Source of the DNA: Oscillatoriales cyanobacterium M59_W2019_021
GTDB taxonomy: Bacteria > Cyanobacteriota > Cyanobacteriia > Cyanobacteriales > Geitlerinemataceae
Direction of reading: 5' to 3'
NCBI GenBank assembly: GCA_015295945.1
Contig: DVED01000164.1
Location: 1-42,302, forward strand
Length of the DNA stretch: 42,302 bases
The position numbers and the translations under genes were made by a program. Shown here one piece after another: positions 16,843 through 24,583 of this stretch (its first letter is position 1; the number at the start of each line of letters is the position of its first letter). Below the pieces are notes generated by a model. It was not told the DNA's origin. It made no database searches and was given only the letters and a program-made list of their open reading frames with translations.

Positions 16843-17601
16843 GTGCCGACCCTCCGCCCACCCCAACTCGGACAGATCGCTAGTCACCGATGGCAGTTCG
16901 CTGATATTCTAGCCCTGGCTGGGAATCTTCAGTCCTATTACCCCCGTACGGAGAGAAGAACCTTGGGAATCGAACTGCGCAGTTACGTTTATATCGATAG
17001 CTTGCAACCGCAACACGCAGCATATATCGGCACGGTGGCGGCAGGATTTTTGCCTTTGCCAGGAGATACCTCGCTGTGGGTGGAAATTTCGCCGGGAATC
17101 GAAATCAACCGCATTACCGACGTGGCAGTGAAGTCTACGTCCGTGCGTCCCGGCGTGCAGTTTATCGAGCGCTTGTACGGTTTGCTGGAGGTGCATTCGA
17201 GCAAACAGGGCGAAACGCGAACGGCGGGAAAGGCGATTTTGGCTGCCTTGGGGGTGCGCGAACAGGATCGCCTCAAACCCCGCGTGGTTTCCAGTCAAAT
17301 TATCCGCAATCTCGATCCCCATCACGTCCAGTTGATCAATCGATCGCGCCGAGGACAGATGATTCTCGCCGGACAAACTCTGTATATTTTAGAAGTGGAA
17401 CCGGCAGCTTATGCGGCGCTGGCGGCGAACGAGGCGGAAAAAGCCGCGCAAATTAATATCCTGCAAATTAGCGCGATTGGTGCCTTCGGGCGGTTGTATT
17501 TGGGGGGGGAAGAGCAGGATATCATGGCGGGGTCTCGGGCGGCGGTAGAGGCGATCGAAAATGTAACCGGACGAGAACGAAAGAGCGATCGCCGCGAGTA
17601 A
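16843..17601 (+). CDS. Tandem BMC-like (microcompartment shell) domain protein
   Basis: The 252-residue protein has two internally related halves of the bacterial microcompartment fold type. The first half runs through [16 protein letters not shown] and ends with [20 protein letters not shown] before GKAILAALG. The second ends in [30 protein letters not shown], and [20 protein letters not shown]. This second half follows the BMC pattern of EA-x-x-A-x-x-A-A-N/K-AA, a strand, an inward loop and Gly-x-x-x-A-V helix. Proteins of this kind are conserved in cyanobacteria outside the ccm carboxysome operon. Shell association is inferred, not shown. It begins with GTG 214 bases from the divergent coaD start and lacks a signal peptide. 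It is followed by the AIM24 genes after 130 bases. Confidence 0.65.
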   Translation: MPTLRPPQLGQIASHRWQFADILALAGNLQSYYPRTERRTLGIELRSYVYIDSLQPQHAAYIGTVAAGFLPLPGDTSLWVEISPGIEINRITDVAVKSTSVRPGVQFIERLYGLLEVHSSKQGETRTAGKAILAALGVREQDRLKPRVVSSQIIRNLDPHHVQLINRSRRGQMILAGQTLYILEVEPAAYAALAANEAEKAAQINILQISAIGAFGRLYLGGEEQDIMAGSRAAVEAIENVTGRERKSDRRE

Positions 17602-17731
17602 TGTAAAGAATGCTAACAATCCGAGTAAAACGAGATCGCCAACCTTGAAAAAGAAGTAATCCCTGTAAAAATTGGGTGTCTTCATAAAATTGGGTTTTGC
17701 CAACCCTGCGAATCGATAGGAGAATTCAAAC

Positions 17732-18391
17732 GTGGACTGTAAAATTCGCTATAAACCCGCTTTTGCGGCAATTTTCGTCACCCTGCAACCGGGCGAATCG
17801 ATAACGGCGGAAGCTGGGGCAATGACGAGTGCAGACGGTCGAATTGACATGACCACAGAATTTTCTGGGGGGGTTTTCGCTGCCTTACTCAAGAAGTTTT
17901 TTGGCGGTGAATCTTTATTTGTCAATACCTTTAAGAACCCAACCCAGAAACCACTCACTCTAGTTCTAACTCAAGCGACAATTGGAGATATTATCGGGCT
18001 AGATTTGCGCGGGCGATCGCTGTGTTTTCAACCGGGTGCGTATATTTGCCACACGCCTGGAGTACAGTTAGGCGTTCAGTGGGCGGGATTGAAAAGTTGG
18101 TTTTCTGGAGAAGGTTTGTTTAAACTCAAGGCATCGGGACGGGGAAAAGTATTTTTTGGTGCCTATGGAGGACTGACTCGCAAACAGGTTGAGGGGGAAT
18201 TTATCGTCGATACGGGACATTTAGTCGCGTACGAACCCAGTATCCAAATGAATATCGGATTGGCAGGCGGATTGTTAGGTTCGATGACTTCTGGAGAAGG
18301 CTTTGTCAATCGGTTGACGGGAACGGGGGAGATTTATTTGCAATCTCGCAGTATCGATGGATTGGTGAAGTTTTTACGTCCTAAATTTTAA
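17732..18391 (+). CDS. AIM24-family (TIGR00266/DUF124) protein, copy 1
   Basis: This 219-residue protein has the beta-rich AIM24 fold, which has tryptophan-attenuator-like strands and is related to mitochondrial AIM24. It starts with a GTG preceded by a good ribosome binding site (AGGAGAA, 7 bases upstream). Visible signatures are LQPGESITAEAGAMTSADG, the FFGGESLFVNTFKN block, GVQLGVQWAGLKSWFSGEGL, FKLKASGRGKVFFGAYGG, and YIVDTGHLVAYE-like FIVDTGHLVAYEPS. The function of the family is not established. It is the first of three paralogues in a row, with 23 bases to the second, and is likely part of one operon. Confidence 0.9.
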   Translation: MDCKIRYKPAFAAIFVTLQPGESITAEAGAMTSADGRIDMTTEFSGGVFAALLKKFFGGESLFVNTFKNPTQKPLTLVLTQATIGDIIGLDLRGRSLCFQPGAYICHTPGVQLGVQWAGLKSWFSGEGLFKLKASGRGKVFFGAYGGLTRKQVEGEFIVDTGHLVAYEPSIQMNIGLAGGLLGSMTSGEGFVNRLTGTGEIYLQSRSIDGLVKFLRPKF

Positions 18392-18414
18392 ACCTATACA
18401 GTTCAGAAATCAAA

Positions 18415-19092
18415 ATGAATATCGAGTTATTACACCAACCCGATAGCGCGATCGCTCGCATTCTTCTCGATGCCGGAGAAGAATTGGTTGCCGAAGCCGG
18501 ATCGATGGTGGCAATGAGCGGTTTTATTAATGCCAGTACGACTCTGCGACAAGGAAAAGGTGGGGGAATTCTCGGTGGCTTGAAGCGAATGGTGGGCGGA
18601 GAATCGCTATTTTTAAGTGTTTTTCGATCGCCCGTCGCTGGTGGTGAAATTTTTATCGCTCCCAAGACGATCGGCGATATTATTCAATATGAACTATCCG
18701 GGAAAGAGTTGGTTATCCAATCAACTTCGTATCTGGCAAGCGCCTCGGATGTCGATATCGTTTTAGGCTTCCAAGGCTTCAAGTCTCTATTTTCCGGAGA
18801 AGCCATTTTTTGGCTAACTGCAAGCGGTTACGGCTCCATTTTACTCAATTCTTTCGGAGCAATTTACGAAGTCGATGTGAACGGAACCTACATTGTCGAT
18901 ACGGGTCATATCGTTGCCTTTGAGAAAAGTTTGGATTTTGAAATCACGAAAATTGGCTCGAGTTGGCTCGGCGCTTTTCTAGGAGGTGAAGGATTAGTTT
19001 GTCGCTTTAAAGGACGAGGAAAAGTATACTGTCAAACCCATAATCCCGGCTCATTCGGTCAACTCGTCGGGACTCAATTACCACCTAGATAA
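18415..19092 (+). CDS. AIM24-family (TIGR00266/DUF124) protein, copy 2
   Basis: The 225-residue protein has the same motif order as copy 1: LLDAGEELVAEAGSMVAMSG, MVGGESLFLSVFRSP, VLGFQGFKSLFSGEAIFWLT, GYGSILLNSFGAIYEVDV and YIVDTGHIVAFEKSL. It differs at most positions from copy 1, which indicates an old duplication. The Gly-rich loops and the SFGA segment between the two halves are conserved, so the fold is probably intact. It starts at an ATG 23 bases after the copy-1 stop and is followed by copy 3 after about 80 bases. Confidence 0.9.
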   Translation: MNIELLHQPDSAIARILLDAGEELVAEAGSMVAMSGFINASTTLRQGKGGGILGGLKRMVGGESLFLSVFRSPVAGGEIFIAPKTIGDIIQYELSGKELVIQSTSYLASASDVDIVLGFQGFKSLFSGEAIFWLTASGYGSILLNSFGAIYEVDVNGTYIVDTGHIVAFEKSLDFEITKIGSSWLGAFLGGEGLVCRFKGRGKVYCQTHNPGSFGQLVGTQLPPR

Positions 19093-19174
19093 GTTGGTTA
19101 TTTGTTATTTAGACTTTGGGGTAAGTAGGGAGCGCCCCCGGAACGAAACGCACCATTACCAATCACCAATTACC

Positions 19175-19876
19175 ATGACAACCATTTCCGATATTGACTA
19201 CGACATCGAACATTCTCCAGCGTATGCCTCACTGGTGTTGAATTTACGCGCCAATCAAACAGTTTTGGTCGAAGCTGGGGCGATGGCGGCGATGGATGCG
19301 TGTATTGAAATGAAATCGAAAGTGAAAGGAGGATTGGGAAAAGGTCTGGGACGGTTGGTGAGTGGCGAGTCGTTATTTATTAGCGAGTTTACTGCCAAAG
19401 AACGACCCGGAAAATTATATGTATCGCCGGGAGTACCGGGAGATATTCAGCATTATTACCTAACAAACAAAGGGTTAATGATTCAATCTTCTGGATTTGT
19501 GGCGTGCAGTTCGACGGTTCAGTTAGATACAAAATTTCAAGGGTTTAAAGGATTTTTTAGTGGCGAATCGTTGTTTTTGCTGAAAGCGACGGGAACTGGG
19601 AATATTTGGTTTAGTTCTTATGGGGCGATCGTGGAAATCCCGGTTTCTAGGGATTATGTGGTCGATACCAGCTATATAGTCGCCTTTGAAGATACGTTAA
19701 ATTATAAAGTTGAGATGTTAGGCGGATTGTCGTTCAAAGGTTTAAAAACGGGAATTTTAGGGGGAGAAGGATTGGTATGTCGGTTCAGCGGTTCGGGACG
19801 GTTGTGGGTTCAGTCTCGCGAGATCTATGGATTGCTCAACTTCTTAAACCCCTTCCGTCCGGTTAAGAGTAATTAA
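19175..19876 (+). CDS. AIM24-family (TIGR00266/DUF124) protein, copy 3
   Basis: Translation most probably begins at the ATG at 19175 (MTTISDIDYDIE), which gives 233 residues. A frame back to 19094 runs through repeat-derived DNA and is not credible. It shows the same blocks: VLVEAGAMAAMDACIEM, LVSGESLFISEFTAKE, TKFQGFKGFFSGESLFLLKA, TGTGNIWFSSYGAIVEI and YVVDTSYIVAFEDTL. Copy 3 carries a short insertion (LSFKGLKTGILGGEGLV) near the C-terminus compared with copy 1. The M48 protease gene begins 58 bases later in the same direction. Confidence 0.9.
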   Translation: MTTISDIDYDIEHSPAYASLVLNLRANQTVLVEAGAMAAMDACIEMKSKVKGGLGKGLGRLVSGESLFISEFTAKERPGKLYVSPGVPGDIQHYYLTNKGLMIQSSGFVACSSTVQLDTKFQGFKGFFSGESLFLLKATGTGNIWFSSYGAIVEIPVSRDYVVDTSYIVAFEDTLNYKVEMLGGLSFKGLKTGILGGEGLVCRFSGSGRLWVQSREIYGLLNFLNPFRPVKSN

Positions 19877-19934
19877 TCTGAAGATCGTCACCCAAGAGAG
19901 ATAAACGAATAACCAATAACTAATAACCCTGGCT

Positions 19935-20714
19935 ATGTCAATCGATCGCAATCCTCCCCCGTCCAATCGCCAATTGCTGATTTTATTAGGACTGTTTGTC
20001 GGGTTTGTTTTAGGAGTCATTGGGTTAATCGGATGGTTCATTAACGGCTTAGTGGGATTTATTCCCCCGCAAGTCGAACAAAAATTAGGGGCGATTATCG
20101 TTCCAGCTTACGAACGACTTGCCGAAAATTCAGATACCCAACAGTCGCTCGATCGCCTCTTGGATCGCTTAGAAACTCATTTGCCACCGGAACAAAAAGA
20201 AGGACGAAATTATCGCCTCTTACTGCTTCCGGAATCGACGGTAAATGCAATGGCGTTGCCGGGAGATGCGATCATCTTATACGCAGGATTGGTCGATCGC
20301 GCGGAATCGGAAAATGAAGTGGCAATGGTATTAGGTCACGAGTTGGGACATTTTGCCCATCGCGATCATTTGCGGAGTTTAGGACGGATTTTACTGTTAC
20401 GAATGGCGATCGCTTCGATATTTGGAGATGCGGGAACTTGGGGATCGATCGCCGGTTCAGTTGTGGAATCCGTTTCCCGATCGCGCTATTCTCAATCTCA
20501 AGAACTTGCAGCGGATAAATTTGGTTTGGATTTGTTACAAAAAACTTACGGTCACGTTGGCGGAGCTACAGAGTTTTTCGAGCGAATGTCGCGAAAGGTG
20601 GGGGTAGATTTTGCCTTTTTATCGACGCATCCAGATCCGGGCGATCGGGTGGCGAAATTAAAGGCTATCATTCAAGAACGAGGATATCCCATACGCTCGA
20701 TCAAACCTTTATAG
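19935..20714 (+). CDS. M48-family zinc metalloprotease
   Basis: This 259-residue membrane-anchored peptidase has an N-terminal hydrophobic helix (LLILLGLFVGFVLGVIGLIG, about residues 14-33), a linker, and an HExxH zinc site at H135-E136-H139 (VLGHELGHFAHRDHLRS). The third ligand is in QSQELAADKFGLDLL (ELAAD motif). The C-terminal part STHPDPGDRVAKLKAII is a hallmark of the M48B/Loi group. It resembles HtpX/BepA/LoiP-type proteases that act on outer- or inner-membrane proteins. It is directly downstream of the three AIM24 genes and may share their transcript. It converges on moaD with 25 bases between. Confidence 0.9.
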   Translation: MSIDRNPPPSNRQLLILLGLFVGFVLGVIGLIGWFINGLVGFIPPQVEQKLGAIIVPAYERLAENSDTQQSLDRLLDRLETHLPPEQKEGRNYRLLLLPESTVNAMALPGDAIILYAGLVDRAESENEVAMVLGHELGHFAHRDHLRSLGRILLLRMAIASIFGDAGTWGSIAGSVVESVSRSRYSQSQELAADKFGLDLLQKTYGHVGGATEFFERMSRKVGVDFAFLSTHPDPGDRVAKLKAIIQERGYPIRSIKPL

Positions 20715-20739
20715 ACAGTGAGGCGATCGAGCAACGGTA

Positions 20740-21003
20740 TTATCCCCCACTCACCGGAGGAATCAAAACCACCTCATCGCCATCGTGCAGGATTGTATCG
20801 GCACTGACAAACTGCAAATTGACCCCAAATCGAGTCAGTCTTTCCCAGGGTTCTAACTCGGGATATTCGGCAAGGCATCGATCGAGAATGCGACGAACCA
20901 CCGTCCCTTCTGGAAATTCCCATAAAGCTTCCGACTCGCCATACGCTTCTTGGTATGCAGCAAAAAATTTTACGGTGACGGTAATCGACGAATTAGACAT
21001 CAT
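20740..21003 (-). CDS. moaD: MoaD/ThiS-family sulfur carrier (molybdopterin synthase small subunit)
   Basis: The 87-residue protein has a beta-grasp fold with the essential C-terminal Gly-Gly (IPPVSGG). Between them lie TVTVKFFAAYQEAYG, the FPEGTVV turn, LQFVSADTILHDGDEVVLIP, and the loop before the C-terminal diglycine. In MoaD the C-terminal Gly is activated by adenylation and carries the thiocarboxylate that supplies sulfur for molybdopterin. No partner moaE or moeB is in the window, so MoaD versus a related ThiS-type carrier is not fully settled. The family length of about 80 residues fits. Two ATG codons (21003 and 21000) are adjacent. Confidence 0.85.
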   Translation of the reverse strand: MMSNSSITVTVKFFAAYQEAYGESEALWEFPEGTVVRRILDRCLAEYPELEPWERLTRFGVNLQFVSADTILHDGDEVVLIPPVSGG

Positions 21004-21054
21004 AAAACATCAGTAAGGAATAAGACAGTTTCCCTGGTTTGTGGGTCATGAACT

Positions 21055-21948
21055 TTATTCATTCTCGACCCAAAAACCGATGTGATTGGCAACCGGACGT
21101 TCTCGTCCGGGGAGTTTAGTATGAATGGGAGAATTAAGAACGATCGCCCCTTTTTGTTCGTCGGCGATCGCTAATGTTGTCGAACCACCTCCATCGAGGT
21201 TAATGGCAGCATCAACCCCCAACTTTAAGAATAGATCGGTTAACTCTTTTAAGGTGACTCCTTCGCTGTAAAATGCCTGTTTGTCATCGATCGCCACGAT
21301 CCATAATTTTGTTCCGGTTTCATCAATTCCTACGGCAGTTCTCGAGTACAATCCATCGTTATTGGGAGTATTGCGCGGGAGTTGTGTGGGTTGACCGTTG
21401 GCAACGAGAACGGCACTTCCCGCCACGGCATTGAGGGTATCTGGGGGGCAGGTTCCGTCTGATCGAATTTGTGCTCTTTGTCGGTTGGAAAAACACAAAG
21501 CAGACCATCTTTTCTCGGCAGAAGAGTAAGTTTTACTATCGGATATCGCCAACCCGACCGCATTTGCCCGATCGCCACTTTTGGGATAATAATCCCACGG
21601 GGTATTTTCCCGAAAAGGGAAAAAGAAGTTCGCATTAATGGCTAAAATTGGGTTGAATTCTCGCAAAAATTCCGTCGTCGTTCGCGCGGTGATTTCGGTA
21701 CGATCTGAGGTGGGATTTCCCGGTGTGACCCCCACGCGAATTTTCGCTTCTTCGAGATTTAAAGTCACGATATGGAGTACGATCGGACGGGGAGTATCGA
21801 GAGCTTGGCGATCGTACGTAATTCCGGGAAAGAGGGATTTCTGAAGGTTCGTTCGTGGGGGACGATGCCGTAGTAGATTTCCGTAAAAAACCAGAGGAAG
21901 AGCGAGAATCGCGACACCCACGATCGACGTTTTAACCCAATCGAACAT
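21055..21948 (-). CDS. Phosphodiester glycosidase-family protein (NAGPA domain)
   Basis: The 297-residue protein has an N-terminal membrane segment (VGVAILALPLVFYGNLL), so it is probably exported or membrane-anchored. A large domain of the phosphodiester N-acetylglucosaminidase type (DUF2233/PF09992) follows. Signature pieces are ILAINANFFFPFRENTPWDY, GDRANAVGLAISD, RTAVGIDETGTKLWIVAIDD and the strongly conserved INLDGGGSTTLAI block near the C-terminus. The mammalian member removes GlcNAc from phosphodiester-linked glycans; the bacterial substrate is not known. It lies 51 bases downstream of moaD on the same strand, although the two need not be related. Confidence 0.9.
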   Translation of the reverse strand: MFDWVKTSIVGVAILALPLVFYGNLLRHRPPRTNLQKSLFPGITYDRQALDTPRPIVLHIVTLNLEEAKIRVGVTPGNPTSDRTEITARTTTEFLREFNPILAINANFFFPFRENTPWDYYPKSGDRANAVGLAISDSKTYSSAEKRWSALCFSNRQRAQIRSDGTCPPDTLNAVAGSAVLVANGQPTQLPRNTPNNDGLYSRTAVGIDETGTKLWIVAIDDKQAFYSEGVTLKELTDLFLKLGVDAAINLDGGGSTTLAIADEQKGAIVLNSPIHTKLPGRERPVANHIGFWVENE

Positions 21949-22033
21949 CTTCAGACCGTAAAAACAGTAAAATTTTAACCTACCCCATTTTAACGAGATT
22001 TCTCGGAATTAGCGAAATCGCTCGCGTTCCAGT

Positions 22034-22690
22034 TTGATTGTCGCCGTGCTAGCTTATAAATTGGGAACTTTTATAGGAGCGAGAATGCGGTTGCAGTCCA
22101 AACCCAAATTTACCCAATTTATCATTGGGGCGATCGCCGTTGCAGTTGCCGCGATCGTCCTGGAAGGGATTATCAAAACCGGATTTGGCGCGTTGGGACA
22201 AACACCGGGCGATCGAGCATGGTCTTATGTTATCGCATTGCTCGTAACTTGGGGCATTTCCGGGGCGGGATCGGCAGGGAAAGCGCTGTTATCGCCGCAA
22301 ATAGGTTCCATCTCGGAAATGATTTCCTCAGTGGCTTCTGGGGCATTTTTGGGCTTTTTCTATGCCGGAGTGTTCGCCGAAAACAATCCCCAAGTGGCAA
22401 TTGGGGGAGCGGTTGTGGGCGGTATCTTGGCACTGGTTGCGGCAATTTTATGGCGGCGTCGGTTGGTGTGGGGAATGGTGGTGGCAATTGCAGGTGCCTT
22501 GCACGGTTATGGCTTTGCATTATTGGTAGGAACGCAAGCGATCGATCGCTTAGTTGCCGGATTATTTGGGGGAGGAACGATTTGGGGAATTGTTTGTATC
22601 GTTTATCTATTTTTTAGTGTCAATTCGTTGCGGTTAGCCGTCCAAATTTTAGGTAAGCTTTCAGCTATCAGCCGTCAGCCATCAGCTTAA
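22034..22690 (+). CDS. Polytopic membrane protein, unknown function
   Basis: The 218-residue protein, with a TTG start or a GTG four codons later, has about six hydrophobic helices. Examples are FIIGAIAVAVAAIVLEGII, AWSYVIALLVTWGISGAG, SSVASGAFLGFFYAGVF, AIGGAVVGGILALVAAILW and WGMVVAIAGALHGYGFALLV. It is rich in Gly and Ala and has no enzyme motif. It is conserved in style with cyanobacterial inner-membrane proteins of unknown function. The last ten residues (KLSAISRQPSA region) are encoded by a heptamer repeat (GCTATCAGCC-type) that is non-coding elsewhere. This suggests that the original C-terminus was replaced or extended by repeat DNA. Confidence 0.7.
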   Translation: MIVAVLAYKLGTFIGARMRLQSKPKFTQFIIGAIAVAVAAIVLEGIIKTGFGALGQTPGDRAWSYVIALLVTWGISGAGSAGKALLSPQIGSISEMISSVASGAFLGFFYAGVFAENNPQVAIGGAVVGGILALVAAILWRRRLVWGMVVAIAGALHGYGFALLVGTQAIDRLVAGLFGGGTIWGIVCIVYLFFSVNSLRLAVQILGKLSAISRQPSA

Positions 22691-22710
22691 AACTCTGATG
22701 CAGCTTACAG

Positions 22711-23421
22711 CTATAAATTGCACTCTAAGAACCATTCGTATCCTTCCTTGAATTTTTGCTTGGCATCCGTGGAAACAAGACTGCCATGGGCGACGATAAC
22801 TCGTTGAAAATTCCATTCTAAAACCTGTCGTACGGACTGCTTGACTTTTTCAGTCGCTCGAGTGGCGAGTTTTTCCAGCCACGAGGGACGAAGCTTATTG
22901 TAGCTGCCGATGGTTTGCGCGAGAAACCGAGTAATTGAAGGAAAGCTTTCGTCAAAATGAAACGCGGTATCGGTTAAAATTAAAGTCTGACTTTGCCGAT
23001 GAAAGAAGACATATTCATTTAACGGAGAAGCTCCGGTTAAACCAAAGGTTCTAAATCCCTCAAATAATAAATAGTCCAACTCTTCAAACATCGTTCCTTG
23101 CCGATCGCCCATTAACCGATCGATCTTCAACTTGGGTTGTTTGACTTCTAATCCCGCTGCTGCCCAAAATTCAGCCTGGGGGTAAATAGATTTGCACTTT
23201 GCGGCGAATAAGTAGTGAGATAAGTTGGGAGCAATAATATAGCTAACCCGACCGATCGTATTGAGTTGAGCCAACAGAATTTCATTCATTTCAACTGGAG
23301 AAATGAGGACGATTTTGCCGTTTTCGAGACGAATAACCGTCATTCGAGTCCCGACATTTAAACCTAAATATTTTAAAGGTTGTTCGGCAACCCAAAGATT
23401 GGTATCGATCTCTCGCAGCAT
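22711..23421 (-). CDS. DUF4336 family protein
   Basis: This 236-residue protein is of the DUF4336 family, a metallo-beta-lactamase-like fold without an obvious complete metal site. It contains MTVIRLENGKIVLISPVEM, IGRVSYIIAPNLSHYLFAAK with a single His pair, SLIL-like QTLILTDTAFHF and a C-terminal VIVAHGSLVSTDAKQKFKEG. The spacing resembles a beta-lactamase fold in which the first HxHxDH motif is absent and replaced by PNLSHYLF. Function is unknown. Proteins of this family are widespread in cyanobacteria, algae and plants. The start is the ATG at 23421. Confidence 0.75.
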   Translation of the reverse strand: MLREIDTNLWVAEQPLKYLGLNVGTRMTVIRLENGKIVLISPVEMNEILLAQLNTIGRVSYIIAPNLSHYLFAAKCKSIYPQAEFWAAAGLEVKQPKLKIDRLMGDRQGTMFEELDYLLFEGFRTFGLTGASPLNEYVFFHRQSQTLILTDTAFHFDESFPSITRFLAQTIGSYNKLRPSWLEKLATRATEKVKQSVRQVLEWNFQRVIVAHGSLVSTDAKQKFKEGYEWFLECNL

Positions 23422-23461
23422 TATTTTTTTATAGCGGTATACCGGGAAGAAAGAAAGGCGA

Positions 23462-23525
23462 ATGGCATATAGCCTACCCTGCGGGAAGCAAGCTACGGCA
23501 TGGCTACGCTAGCGCTCCTACAATT
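23462..23525. repeat. REP-like intergenic repeat
   Basis: The stretch has alternating direct and inverted short motifs: GCCTACCCTGCGGGAAGCA followed by CTACGGCATGGCTACGCTAGCG. They resemble the cyanobacterial repeats based on GGCATGGC and CTACGGCAT units. It lies between the DUF4336 gene and truB and has no open frame. Confidence 0.5.
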
Positions 23526-23583
23526 TGGGTAAATCGAACGGAATTCATTAAATTGAGAAACGCTATATTTCACTTTTCACTGA

Positions 23584-24492
23584 TTACTTCAGATCGCCAT
23601 CGATCGCGACTAATTTCGGAACCAACAACTGCGCCGACTCCACCCAAGTCCCAATACCTAAAAAACGACCGTCCTCGTCCTGAACTCGCCGAATGGCATC
23701 GGCAGGTTTGGATGCCAAGTCACAAGGCAAATCCGCAATTTTTTGTCCTTGACACCAGCGACGCACGTCGGCATCGGCAAGGGAAATCGGAATCAAATGT
23801 TGGAGAACGGCACTCGGCGGAATGAGTTGAAACGTTCCCATTTCCATTTTGTCCGCCAGTTGTTCGAGGGTCAAACTATCGGATCGGGAAAATCCGCTGC
23901 TGTGGGTGCGAATCAACTTTGCCAACGTGCCGCCCGTTTGCAACGCACTGCCCAAATCCCGCGCGATCGCCCGGATATAAGTTCCCCCGCCGCAGACAAT
24001 TTGCAAATCCACCTCGGGAAACTTGCCATCGCGCCAGTCCAACACCTCGATGCTGTAGACTTCCACCGTCCGCTCGGGAACCTCCACTTCCACGCCCGAT
24101 CGCGCTAAATCGTACAATCGCCGTCCCCCCACTTGAATCGCGCTGTATTTGGGCGGAATTTGGCGAATCGTTCCCCGAAATCGATCTAATGCCTCTTTCA
24201 CCGTTGCCAAATCCAAGCCGGAAACGGGTTGAGACTCAATAATTTCTCCCTCGAGATCGTCGGTGGTGGTGCGAACCCCCAAACGCACCGTGGCAAAATA
24301 AGCCTTATCGTGTCGTAAATATTGCAACAATCGCGTTGCTTTGCCCACTGCGATCGGCAAAACCCCCGTCGCTGCCGGATCGAGCGTACCGCCGTGACCG
24401 ACTTTTTTGAGCCGCAACAGCCGCCGCACTTTCGCCACGCAATCGTGGGAGGTGAAGCCAAACGGTTTGTTTAAATTGAGAAATCCGTGCAT
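23584..24492 (-). CDS. truB: tRNA pseudouridine(55) synthase TruB
   Basis: TruB converts U55 to pseudouridine in the T-loop of tRNAs. The start at 24492 ([20 protein letters not shown]) gives 302 residues; the longer frame to 24720 overlaps the divergent hydrolase and is not real. Signatures seen: [29 protein letters not shown] with the catalytic Asp, the [21 protein letters not shown] block, and a C-terminal PUA-like domain ([17 protein letters not shown]...EDGRFLGIG). It is transcribed away from the hydrolase gene; the two starts are only 92 bases apart, so their promoters must overlap. Confidence 0.95.
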   Translation of the reverse strand: MHGFLNLNKPFGFTSHDCVAKVRRLLRLKKVGHGGTLDPAATGVLPIAVGKATRLLQYLRHDKAYFATVRLGVRTTTDDLEGEIIESQPVSGLDLATVKEALDRFRGTIRQIPPKYSAIQVGGRRLYDLARSGVEVEVPERTVEVYSIEVLDWRDGKFPEVDLQIVCGGGTYIRAIARDLGSALQTGGTLAKLIRTHSSGFSRSDSLTLEQLADKMEMGTFQLIPPSAVLQHLIPISLADADVRRWCQGQKIADLPCDLASKPADAIRRVQDEDGRFLGIGTWVESAQLLVPKLVAIDGDLK

Positions 24493-24583
24493 AAGTTGGG
24501 GTTTTGACTGAATGGGTATCCCGATAGGGTTGAAGAGACAGGGTAAGTTAGTAAAGAAGGTCTCACCCCTCACCCCGGACATT

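Noticed and set aside
24512-24583. 24-codon N-terminal extension of the alpha/beta hydrolase
   Set aside because: It overlaps the divergent truB start region and lacks conservation-like sequence; the ATG at 24584 is preferred.
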